Source: an uncultured Lachnospiraceae bacterium
Lineage (GTDB): Bacteria; Bacillota; Clostridia; Lachnospirales; Lachnospiraceae
Length of the DNA: 64,000 nt
Direction: 5' to 3'
Assembly: GCA_947571775.1 (NCBI GenBank)
Contig: CANOZK010000006.1
Location: forward strand, 16,281-80,280
Numbering within the stretch: the first letter of the stretch is position 1; each line of letters opens with the position of its first letter. The position numbers were made by a program, and so were the translations under genes. Under the pieces are notes generated by a model that was not told the origin of the DNA, ran no database searches, and was given only the letters and a program-made list of their open reading frames with translations. This document shows positions 45,395 through 52,779 of the stretch, piece by piece.

Positions 45395-46300
45395 TCAATC
45401 CGCCTGAAGCCGGAAAGAATAGCGGTTGGTCTTCGGTGAAGTGTAGACCTGTTTTCCTTTGCGCATATTCGCCACTGTATAGACGTAATACTTCCGGTTT
45501 CTGACAAGTCCCGGAATGATAGCCGTCCGCTCCTGCACAGTCTTTACCTTGCGAAAGCCCCCAAGGGGATCGCCTGAGATATATACGCTGTAACTGGTCG
45601 CCCCTGTCGTCTCCGGCCAGGAAACTTTCACCGCGCTGCGGCTGGCCCATTTGAATTTTACCCTGGGCTGCTGGGCAATATACAGGTAAGCAGCATCCCC
45701 GTAAATCATTTTCTCATCGATTCGGAAATACCCGCGGATGCGCAGACGGTAAAACTCGCCGGCGAAAATATCCTCAAGGGTTATACTGGTCTTGTCTTCA
45801 GCCAGATACCGCCCCACAAGCTCGCCGGATAAATTCGTCACTCGGAACTCATAGCCCTCCGCGCTCTCCTGCGTATTCCAGTAAATCTTCATTGTCCTTG
45901 AGGTGGGATAGCTCCTCTGGTTGCGCAAAGCAGTTTTCCCCGGCGCAGTCCGGCAATCTTCCATATAGAAAACCTCACCTGCCTGATGTTCATCGTAGGA
46001 CTCTACTTTGATTTGGTAAAATATCCCAGATTCCGGCAGCTCCACATCCGCCGCGGGTTCTCCCTCGGAAGCATACACATCTTTCAGATAATGATAAGCC
46101 GGCTCCGCCGCAACTTTATAATAGAGCTTATACAATACAATCCCTTCTGTTTTCTGCCAGGATAAGCTCACCGTATTGCCCGATGCCCCTGTCTGCCAGA
46201 TCTTTCTTCCTTCCGTCGTCTGCGCCGCCGCAGGCATGGCCCAAAATAACGTTAGCAGCAGCAACAGCAATATTCCCTGTATCCATCTGAACCCTTTCAT
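45395..46300 (-). CDS. Secreted fibronectin type III-repeat protein
   Basis: 301 residues from the ATG at 46300, after GGGGG; a GTG lies one codon earlier. A signal peptide ends near MPAAAQT. Three Fn3-like domains follow (about 35-110, 120-210, 215-300), marked by WQKTEGIVLYKLYYK, YWNTQESAEGYEFRV and WPETTGATSYSVYIS. No enzymatic domain and no sorting signal are seen. It is 32 bases upstream of glnS on the same strand, perhaps only by chance. Function unknown; extracellular binding is likely. Confidence 0.8.
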   Translation of the reverse strand: MKGFRWIQGILLLLLLTLFWAMPAAAQTTEGRKIWQTGASGNTVSLSWQKTEGIVLYKLYYKVAAEPAYHYLKDVYASEGEPAADVELPESGIFYQIKVESYDEHQAGEVFYMEDCRTAPGKTALRNQRSYPTSRTMKIYWNTQESAEGYEFRVTNLSGELVGRYLAEDKTSITLEDIFAGEFYRLRIRGYFRIDEKMIYGDAAYLYIAQQPRVKFKWASRSAVKVSWPETTGATSYSVYISGDPLGGFRKVKTVQERTAIIPGLVRNRKYYVYTVANMRKGKQVYTSPKTNRYSFRLQAD

Positions 46301-46377
46301 CACGCAACCCCCGTTTGTTTTTTCCGTTCATTTTACCATAATTCGAGGAAAAATGCTATATGTGTAAAAAATACCTA

Positions 46378-46407
46378 TTGAATAACCCCAATCTTATCAT
46401 GTATACT
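46378..46407 (+). promoter_or_regulatory. Probable sigH promoter
   Basis: TTGAAT, 18-base spacer, TATACT, about 50 bases before the chosen start. Confidence 0.5.
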
Positions 46408-46458
46408 TTTCTCACAGACAACACCCATGATCACGATAAGAGAAATGAGGCGCGACCC

Positions 46459-47064
46459 ATGACAAAAGACAATTATGCAAACTATACCGACGAAGCATTG
46501 ATTCAAAAGCTGCGCAGCGGGGAATCCCAGGTTTCCGACTACCTGCTGGAAAAGTATAAAGGCATTGTCCGCAAAAAAGCACGGGCCATGTATCTCATCG
46601 GCGGGGAAACCGATGATCTGATCCAGGAGGGAATGCTGGGCCTTTTCAAAGCCATCCAGGACTACCGCCCGGAAAAGGAAACCTCTTTTCGCACCTTTGC
46701 GATGCTGTGCATGGAACGGCAGATGTACAGCGCGATCCAGGGCTCGAATCGACAGAAGCATCAGCCGCTGAATTCTTATGTATCACTCAGCGAAGGGGTG
46801 GCCGACGAAAGCATTTTCAGCGAGCTGGTCATCAGCAATCCCGAATCCATTATCATAGACCAGGAAACGGCGCTGGAGCTGGAACGGCGCATCCACGAAT
46901 GCCTCAGCCACTTTGAAAACCGTGTGCTGGACTGCTACATACACGGCTATAATTACTTGCAGATTGCAGAAGAATTCAAAAAAAGCCCCAAATCCATCGA
47001 CAACGCCCTCCAACGGATACGAAAAAAAGTCCGCCGCACAATTTCTGAAACATTTTCCCACTGA
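46459..47064 (+). CDS. sigH: RNA polymerase sigma factor SigH-type
   Basis: 201 residues from the ATG at 46459, with GAGG eight bases before it. Region 2 (YLLEKYKGIVRKKARAMYLIGGETDDLIQEGMLGLF area), TSFRTFAMLCMERQMYSAIQ, and RQKHQPLNSYVSLSEG match SigH closely, and the C-terminal SPKSIDNALQRIRKKV is the region 4 helix. SigH drives the switch to sporulation and stationary-phase genes in Firmicutes. The usual neighbours of B. subtilis sigH (rlmB, rpmG, secE) are absent. Confidence 0.88.
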   Translation: MTKDNYANYTDEALIQKLRSGESQVSDYLLEKYKGIVRKKARAMYLIGGETDDLIQEGMLGLFKAIQDYRPEKETSFRTFAMLCMERQMYSAIQGSNRQKHQPLNSYVSLSEGVADESIFSELVISNPESIIIDQETALELERRIHECLSHFENRVLDCYIHGYNYLQIAEEFKKSPKSIDNALQRIRKKVRRTISETFSH

Positions 47065-47076
47065 AATGAAATTTTT

Positions 47077-47583
47077 TTAAACAGTCTCCAGCGCCCGGTC
47101 ATAATATTCTTTTGTCCGGGAATCAAACGCAACTAGAATAACTTCCTGGACAACCGACGCACGGCTCTCAAAACTCTTTATGGTTTCCACCGCAATCTTC
47201 GCAGCTTTCTCCAAAGGGAAACGATAAACGCCTGTGCTGATAGACGGAAACGCAACGGTCTGGCAGTCGTGGCAGTCGGCCAGTTCCAGGCAGTTGCGGT
47301 AACTGTCGGCCAGCAGCGCTTCCTCCCCCTGATCGCCTCCGCGCCAGATGGGACCCGGCGTGTGGATCACATATTTTGCCGGAAGCTGGTATCCCCAGGT
47401 AATCTTTGCCTGCCCAGTGTCACAGCCGTGCAGCTCTTTGCATGCTTCCAAAAGCTCTGGCCCCGCCGCTTTGTGAATAGCGCCGTCCACGCCTCCCCCT
47501 CCCAGCAGAGAAGTATTTGCCGCATTTACAATGGCGTCACATTCCAGCTTTGTAATATCTCCTAACAATGTCCGAATCTTCAT
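47077..47583 (-). CDS. Macrodomain protein (O-acetyl-ADP-ribose deacetylase type)
   Basis: 168 residues, a single macrodomain. [35 protein letters not shown] and [12 protein letters not shown] are the ADP-ribose-binding and catalytic motifs of the YmdB-like group. It removes acetyl or ADP-ribosyl groups from ADP-ribose derivatives or proteins. Single gene, converging with sigH. Confidence 0.93.
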   Translation of the reverse strand: MKIRTLLGDITKLECDAIVNAANTSLLGGGGVDGAIHKAAGPELLEACKELHGCDTGQAKITWGYQLPAKYVIHTPGPIWRGGDQGEEALLADSYRNCLELADCHDCQTVAFPSISTGVYRFPLEKAAKIAVETIKSFESRASVVQEVILVAFDSRTKEYYDRALETV

Positions 47584-47699
47584 ACTCCATCTCTCCTTTC
47601 TTTTTTTGATTTTTGCGTACTGTTTCTAACAGTTTAAATGACAATCCCGCAGAAAGCAATGAATATTTTCTAAATTCAGGAAGAACAGTAGACATACCG

Positions 47700-47940
47700 G
47701 GTAAAAAAATGATATTGATCCCCATTCAACTGGGAACCATGTCTCTGTTTCTCGCCGGATCAGTTCTCTTGGTTATCGGGATGGGCTTTTTTCAATTAGG
47801 GGCGGAGATGGCTATGACGCCCCTGGGCGAAGGGATCGGTATCCAGTTATCCAAAATCCGGCATATTCCCCCAATTCTTTTGATCGGGTTTTTGATGGGA
47901 GCGATTATCACAATCAATGCGGAATGCAGAGCGAAGCCCA
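47700..47940 (+). pseudogene. DUF1538 membrane protein fragment
   Basis: About 75 codons (frame of 47709) resemble the N- or mid-part of DUF1538 permease-like proteins: LIPIQLGTMSLFLAGSVLLVIGMGFFQLGAEMAMTPLGE region, then ILLIGFLMGAIITI. Normal members are over 200 residues and come as pairs. The frame then runs into unrelated sequence, so the gene is truncated at the 3' side. Confidence 0.6.
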
Positions 47941-47989
47941 CGGCATTGTCTTTTCTCTGCCTGTGGACGGTATTATCGGATTGAATTAA
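47924..47989 (+). pseudogene. Remnant of a P-II-like protein C-terminus
   Basis: In another frame than the DUF1538 fragment, the last 15 codons before a TAA read GIVFSLPVDGIIGLN, like the end of the P-II-type nitrogen regulators that follow DUF1538 gene pairs. A deletion of most of a DUF1538-DUF1538-PII operon would leave just these ends. Confidence 0.45.
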
Positions 47990-47997
47990 AAAACGAT

Positions 47998-48038
47998 ACC
48001 CCTGACTCTTCCTTTATTGAGAAGGTTCAGGGGTTTTT
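47998..48038 (+). terminator. Terminator of the DUF1538/P-II remnant
   Basis: ACCCCTGA and TCAGGGGT pair and are followed by TTTTC, eight bases after the remnant stop. Confidence 0.7.
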
Positions 48039-48040
48039 CA

Positions 48041-48069
48041 TTGACAATCATCCGATTTCGTACTATAAT
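48041..48069 (+). promoter_or_regulatory. Consensus promoter of the marR-MATE-glycosidase operon
   Basis: TTGACA, 17-base spacer, TATAAT. It overlaps the repeated operator sequence. Confidence 0.9.
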
Positions 48070-48090
48070 ACCAAAGTACGATTTCGTACT
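48053..48090 (+). promoter_or_regulatory. Putative MarR operator, twofold repeat over the promoter
   Basis: The 12-mer CGATTTCGTACT occurs at 48053-48064 (touching the -10 box) and again at 48079-48090. The second copy is part of the palindrome AGTACGA-TT-TCGTACT (48075-48090). Spacing of 26 bases puts both near the same face of the helix. Position over the -10 and the start region suits autorepression by the MarR protein encoded just downstream. Confidence 0.75.
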
Positions 48091-48103
48091 TGGAGGTATC
48101 ATT

Positions 48104-48541
48104 ATGAGCGAATGGACAACCGTGGAATTAAATCGAATCAACTACCTAACCAATGAGATTGACGCTGCTTACCATGAAGCGGCCCGAAAGCTCCATTTAT
48201 CCGACAGCGCCCTGCTGATTCTCTACACCATCTGCAACCATGGCGACGGATGCCTGCTTTATGATATCTGCCGGCTGTCAGGCGCAAGCAAGCAGACCAT
48301 CAATTCTGCACTGCGCAAGCTGGAGGCAGAAGGCACTATCTATCTGGAGACCTTTGATGGCAAAAAGAAAAAAGTATACCTTACAGAAAAAGGCAGACAG
48401 GTTACAGAAAATACGGCTCTGCGCCTAATCGAGATCGAAAACGATATCATTCGTTCCTGGTCTGAAGCCGAGCAGCAGATATATATAGAATTGACCCAAA
48501 GATATCTCACCTCTTTTCAGGAGAAAATCAAAGAACTTTAA
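48104..48541 (+). CDS. MarR-family transcriptional regulator
   Basis: 145 residues from the ATG at 48104, with GGAGG seven bases before it. The longer frame crosses the promoter and operator and is not real. The winged helix (DICRLSGASKQTINSALRKLEAEGTIYLE, then DGKKKKVYLTEKG wing) is complete. It likely represses its own operon through the repeats at 48053-48090 and lets go on binding a small ligand; the ligand is unknown. Confidence 0.92.
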   Translation: MSEWTTVELNRINYLTNEIDAAYHEAARKLHLSDSALLILYTICNHGDGCLLYDICRLSGASKQTINSALRKLEAEGTIYLETFDGKKKKVYLTEKGRQVTENTALRLIEIENDIIRSWSEAEQQIYIELTQRYLTSFQEKIKEL

Positions 48542-48559
48542 GGAAGAAGGTGATTCCAT

Positions 48560-49888
48560 ATGAATATCCAATTATCCGATCATTTTGATTATAAAAAATT
48601 GCTTCAGTTTACGCTGCCCTCCATCGTTATGATGATTTTTACCTCTATCTATGGGGTCGTCGACGGATTTTTTGTCTCAAATTTTGTGGGCAAAACGCCT
48701 TTTGCCGCTGTAAACTTTATTATGCCGTTTCTGATGATTCTCGGCGCGGCAGGTTTTATGTTTGGTACGGGCGGAAGCGCTCTGATCGCCATCACCATCG
48801 GCACCGGAAATCGAAAGAAGGCGAACCGCCTGTTCTCCCTGTTTGTCTATGTATCCGCCGCCATTGGCGTCCTCATTGCCATACTGGGTCTGATTTTTAT
48901 TCGACCGATTGCCGCTTTGCTGGGCGCGGAGGGGATTTTGCTGGAAAATTGCGTCTCTTATGGCCGCATTATCCTGCTTGCGATACCCGCTTTTATGCTG
49001 CAATATGAATTCCAGAGCTTTTTTGTCACAGCGGAAAAACCGCAACTTGGGCTTATGGTCACGGTTGCGGCAGGCGTTACCAATATGGTTCTGGACGCGC
49101 TTTTTGTCGCGGTGTTCCGGTGGGGCCTAAACGGCGCGGCGGCCGCCACGGCGCTGAGCCAGGTGGTCGGGGGTATCCTTCCGCTGATTTATTTTTTCCG
49201 CCCCAACACCAGTCTTTTGCGGATGACCGGAACAAAATTTGACGGAAAAGCCCTGTTAAAAGCTTGTACCAACGGTTCCTCTGAACTGATGTCCAACGTT
49301 TCCATGTCCCTGGTCAGTATGCTGTATAACGTCCAGTTGATGAAATACGCCGGGGAGGACGGCGTGGCCGCCTATGGAGTATTAATGTATGTCAATATGG
49401 TTTTTCTCGCAGCTTTTATCGGTTATTCGGTTGGATCCGCGCCTATCATCAGCTACCATTTCGGAGCAGGCAATCACAGTGAGCTGAAAAATATTCTGAA
49501 AAAAAGCTTTGTGATTATTGGTATCTTTTCTGTCAGTATGCTGGGACTGGCCGAGCTTCTGGCGCGGCCGCTGGCGAACATATTTGTCGGATACGATCCA
49601 GGGCTTTTGGAGCTGACCCAGCGCGGTTTCCTGATTTACTCTTTTTCGTTTCTGTTTGCAGGTACGGCTATTTACGGATCGTCCTTTTTTACCGCATTGG
49701 GGAACGGACTGATTTCCGCGCTGATCTCATTTCTGCGTACTTTGGTCTTTCAGATGGCGGCGGTTTTGATTTTCCCGCTTATCTGGGGAATCGACGGCAT
49801 CTGGATCTCGATTGTTGCCGCAGAATTGATGGCCGCGGCTGTGAGTATTTTATTTATCATCGGCAAACGTTCCAAATATCATTATTAA
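48560..49888 (+). CDS. MATE-family multidrug/cation efflux pump
   Basis: 442 residues, twelve predicted membrane spans. FTLPSIVMMIFTSIYGVVDGFFVSNFVG area and the mid-protein repeat (TNGSSELMSNVSMSLVSMLYN area) are typical of the NorM/DinF-like half repeats. It should export drugs or metabolites using a Na+ or H+ gradient. It sits 18 bases after the MarR gene and 15 bases before the glycosidase-like gene, so all three are one operon. Confidence 0.93.
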   Translation: MNIQLSDHFDYKKLLQFTLPSIVMMIFTSIYGVVDGFFVSNFVGKTPFAAVNFIMPFLMILGAAGFMFGTGGSALIAITIGTGNRKKANRLFSLFVYVSAAIGVLIAILGLIFIRPIAALLGAEGILLENCVSYGRIILLAIPAFMLQYEFQSFFVTAEKPQLGLMVTVAAGVTNMVLDALFVAVFRWGLNGAAAATALSQVVGGILPLIYFFRPNTSLLRMTGTKFDGKALLKACTNGSSELMSNVSMSLVSMLYNVQLMKYAGEDGVAAYGVLMYVNMVFLAAFIGYSVGSAPIISYHFGAGNHSELKNILKKSFVIIGIFSVSMLGLAELLARPLANIFVGYDPGLLELTQRGFLIYSFSFLFAGTAIYGSSFFTALGNGLISALISFLRTLVFQMAAVLIFPLIWGIDGIWISIVAAELMAAAVSILFIIGKRSKYHY

Positions 49889-49903
49889 AAGAGGAGACAA
49901 AAT

Positions 49904-51211
49904 ATGAATATCAAAAAAGGCGCTGCCCTGATTCTGGCCACTTGCCTGCTGGCAGTCTCAGCCGTGCCGGCCGCGGCCAAAGACCAGTCAGAAGCGGAAC
50001 TGGAACCCCCGAAGGCACAGGTCTTTACCCCAACCTTTTCTAAGAAAGGACTGCAATTTGGGGAAAGTGTGGAGGATGCTCTCAACTTAGGCATCAACTA
50101 TTGTCTGTTTAACATCTGTATCACAGAATTTACGGACGCCTCCCGAAATCAACTACGCTATCAATACAAAGGCGACACGTATACCTTTAACCTGGATGCG
50201 TTTGAGCGCTGGGGAAGCCTGTTCTCCCAGTTACAGGCAGCGGATATCGACCTGTCTGCGGAATTCCTGCTTCCATGGGACGACAAACAGACGGATCTGA
50301 TTCATCCTGCGGCACGCAGCCGAAACGATTCCCGCAACTACTATGCCTGGAATATCAGCACGAAGGAAGCCCGCAAAAAATATGCCGCCCTGTTCAGTTG
50401 TATTGCAGAGGAATTCGACGGCAGGCACGGCCTGGGGTACATCAACAATTACATCATCGGCAACGAAGTCAACGGACACGCCCAATGGCATTACACCGGT
50501 TCCAGTTCTCTGGAAGAAAATGCAAAGCTGTATGCAGATACCTTCCAGCTTGTAAACAAAGCCGTTAAACGCAAGTGCGCCGATACCCGTGTCAGCATCT
50601 GCCTGGAACACACCTGGAATACGGAGATTCCCGGCCAGGTTCACAGCGGCAAGGAATTCCTGGATGCATTTGCCGACCGGCTGAAAAAATATAAAAGCCC
50701 AGATTTTACCATCAGCTATCACGCGTATTCCGAACCTTTGACGCAGGCGGATTTCTGGAATAATTCCAAATACCGTGTGAAAGACAATGTGAACACGCCC
50801 TATATTTCCATGAAAAATATCGAGCAGCTCACAAAATATGTCAAGTCCAACTATGGTTTCAAAACCAGAATTATGCTTACCGAGCAGGGCTTCAGTTCCC
50901 ACGGGACAGACGGCGAGATCAAGCAGGCCTCCGCCATTGCTTACGCCTATTACAAAGCAGAATTCAACGATATGATTGACAGCATTATCTTCCGCTGCCA
51001 GGCAGACCATCCCGTGGAGATGAGCCGCGACGGCCTCTATATGGGACTTTGGACCGCAGGCATGGGAAAACAGAAAGCGGCCCATGAGGTGTTCCAATAT
51101 ATGGATACTTCCGAATGCGAAGTACATACACAAATCTGTCGGCAGTATCTGGGTATCCAAGACTGGGCTGAACTGGTGCCCGACTATAACGCCGAATATT
51201 TCAACTGGTGA
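49904..51211 (+). CDS. Secreted glycoside hydrolase-like protein (DUF5722-type)
   Basis: 435 residues. A signal peptide ends near PAAAKDQ. The rest looks like a TIM-barrel retaining glycosidase of clan GH-A: acid/base Glu188 in IIGNEVNGH and nucleophile Glu327 in IMLTEQGFSS, with HAY (273-275) and a C-terminal KAAHEVFQYMDT. I recall such proteins as DUF5722. GAGGAG precedes the start. Being co-transcribed with a MarR-MATE pair is unusual for a glycosidase. The target sugar is unknown. Confidence 0.75.
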   Translation: MNIKKGAALILATCLLAVSAVPAAAKDQSEAELEPPKAQVFTPTFSKKGLQFGESVEDALNLGINYCLFNICITEFTDASRNQLRYQYKGDTYTFNLDAFERWGSLFSQLQAADIDLSAEFLLPWDDKQTDLIHPAARSRNDSRNYYAWNISTKEARKKYAALFSCIAEEFDGRHGLGYINNYIIGNEVNGHAQWHYTGSSSLEENAKLYADTFQLVNKAVKRKCADTRVSICLEHTWNTEIPGQVHSGKEFLDAFADRLKKYKSPDFTISYHAYSEPLTQADFWNNSKYRVKDNVNTPYISMKNIEQLTKYVKSNYGFKTRIMLTEQGFSSHGTDGEIKQASAIAYAYYKAEFNDMIDSIIFRCQADHPVEMSRDGLYMGLWTAGMGKQKAAHEVFQYMDTSECEVHTQICRQYLGIQDWAELVPDYNAEYFNW

Positions 51212-51252
51212 TTGATAACCACTGAGCCTTCCAGGCTTCCCCGACACAAAAA

Positions 51253-51299
51253 AATCCAATTGAAGTGTTTGTTTATCGTAAAACACTTCAACTGGATTG
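51253..51299. terminator. Hairpin between the glycosidase-like and GGDEF genes
   Basis: AATCCAATTGAAGTGTTT pairs with a near complement around GTTTATCGT; an A-run precedes it, so it ends the minus-strand transcript best and may serve both. Confidence 0.65.
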
Positions 51300-51310
51300 A
51301 TCCGTCCGTT

Positions 51311-52681
51311 TCACAGATCTTCGTAAAACGCACATCCGCACCGGCCGGCCTCTTTTACGTGATACAATGCCTGGTCGGCCCGTTTATAAAGTCCATCGTC
51401 AAAGCCTTGCTTGGAAAAAGCGACCCCGATGCTCAGCGAAAATTTTGGCAGCCCGTTCTTTCCCTCCTGTAAAATCTCATTCATCTGTTTGGCTTTCTGG
51501 GTAATAATCTCTTTGGAGCTTCGATTGATCTCTGTCATAATAACAGCGAACTCATCCCCGCCGATCCGCGCCTGAAAGTCCGTGGAACGAAAACTTTTTA
51601 CCAAAAGCTCCGCCACCTTTTTCAATGCCCGATCACCCATTTCATGTCCGTAAGTATCGTTGATGTTTTTGAATACATCCACATCAATCAGCAACAGACA
51701 AACGGCGGCTGGACTTGCCTTTAATTGTAACCGAATCTGGTCAAAAGCGCCTCTGTTTAAGATTCCGGTCAGCGCATCCCTCTCTGCTCTCTCCCGCAGC
51801 ATACTCTCGTTGGCGGCATTTACCTCATAGATATCGTTATAAGTCAGCGCCAGATATTTGAACTCATAAGCGCCTGTAATTTCCAACGCCTTATGGTCTT
51901 TGATGCATCGGATATAAACTTGCAGGGGTTTTACAATCAGAATCGTGATAAAAAAGAAAATGATCACATTCATCACAAACAAAACGCTGATTTCTACACG
52001 CTGTATACCAAGCTGCTTTTCCAAATCCGCTTTGCTTTCTTCCTGCTCCGACTTTGTTTCCTTTAATACAACCTTTAGAGAGTTAGAAATATTATCCAGA
52101 ATCTCTTCCTTCGACTCCCTGTATTCATATCCGAAAACCAACTCCTGTGCTTTCTGTATTTTTCCATCTTCATCCAGTGCCTGATCTTCTTTAGACAATG
52201 TTATCTCTTGTACCTCTTCAGGAAGCGTACCAATATCGTAATGCTTTGTCTCCGAAACCAGCCTCATAGCATAGATTTCACTTTTCATCAGCTCGTTGGA
52301 CTGACCCAATGCCGTCTGAAGATATGTGTGGATTTCATCGGCTTCTGGAAGCTTACTTAGGTCTTCCAAAGCCGATTCTCTTTTTTTGTCCACGTTTGCT
52401 TCCTGAAAATATGCTTCCATATATTCCGTCTCTGCCGTTACCACATAAAGACGAACCTGTTCCGTAAGGATATTGGAGCCATCCGCAATATTTGTTGCAA
52501 TTTCTTCGCAGCTGACAAGCTTGTCCGTAGTACGGAGCAGGTCATTGTACTGTGAGGAAATCTGGAACATTCCATACAAAATAAACAGATATAAAATACT
52601 CGCCGCCAAAATCATCAAATAATTTGCCGTCCGTATTCTTGTTCCTTTCAGCTTGTTCCCATTTTCTCCAGCATTTTCCAT
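51311..52681 (-). CDS. Membrane diguanylate cyclase
   Basis: 456 residues. TM1 at about 18-40, an external helical sensor of about 190 residues, TM2 at about 231-255, a short HAMP-like linker, then GGDEF at 374-378. An inhibitory I-site RSTD sits five residues before the active site, so product feedback is expected. Helix DALTGILNRGAFD starts the catalytic domain. It makes cyclic di-GMP in response to an unknown external signal. GGGAG stands before the ATG. Confidence 0.94.
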   Translation of the reverse strand: MENAGENGNKLKGTRIRTANYLMILAASILYLFILYGMFQISSQYNDLLRTTDKLVSCEEIATNIADGSNILTEQVRLYVVTAETEYMEAYFQEANVDKKRESALEDLSKLPEADEIHTYLQTALGQSNELMKSEIYAMRLVSETKHYDIGTLPEEVQEITLSKEDQALDEDGKIQKAQELVFGYEYRESKEEILDNISNSLKVVLKETKSEQEESKADLEKQLGIQRVEISVLFVMNVIIFFFITILIVKPLQVYIRCIKDHKALEITGAYEFKYLALTYNDIYEVNAANESMLRERAERDALTGILNRGAFDQIRLQLKASPAAVCLLLIDVDVFKNINDTYGHEMGDRALKKVAELLVKSFRSTDFQARIGGDEFAVIMTEINRSSKEIITQKAKQMNEILQEGKNGLPKFSLSIGVAFSKQGFDDGLYKRADQALYHVKEAGRCGCAFYEDL

Positions 52682-52700
52682 ATATTTTTCTCCCTATAAG

Positions 52701-52733
52701 GAAAACCAGCAAAAACCCCTATGCTTTTTGCTG
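52701..52733 (-). terminator. Terminator after hppA
   Basis: Minus-strand CAGCAAAAA and TTTTTGCTG pair and are followed by GTTTTCC, between hppA and the GGDEF gene. Confidence 0.7.
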
Positions 52734-52779
52734 CGGCATAAAAGGTTCCGCTGGCTCACTCTCTTGCGAAACTATGTAT

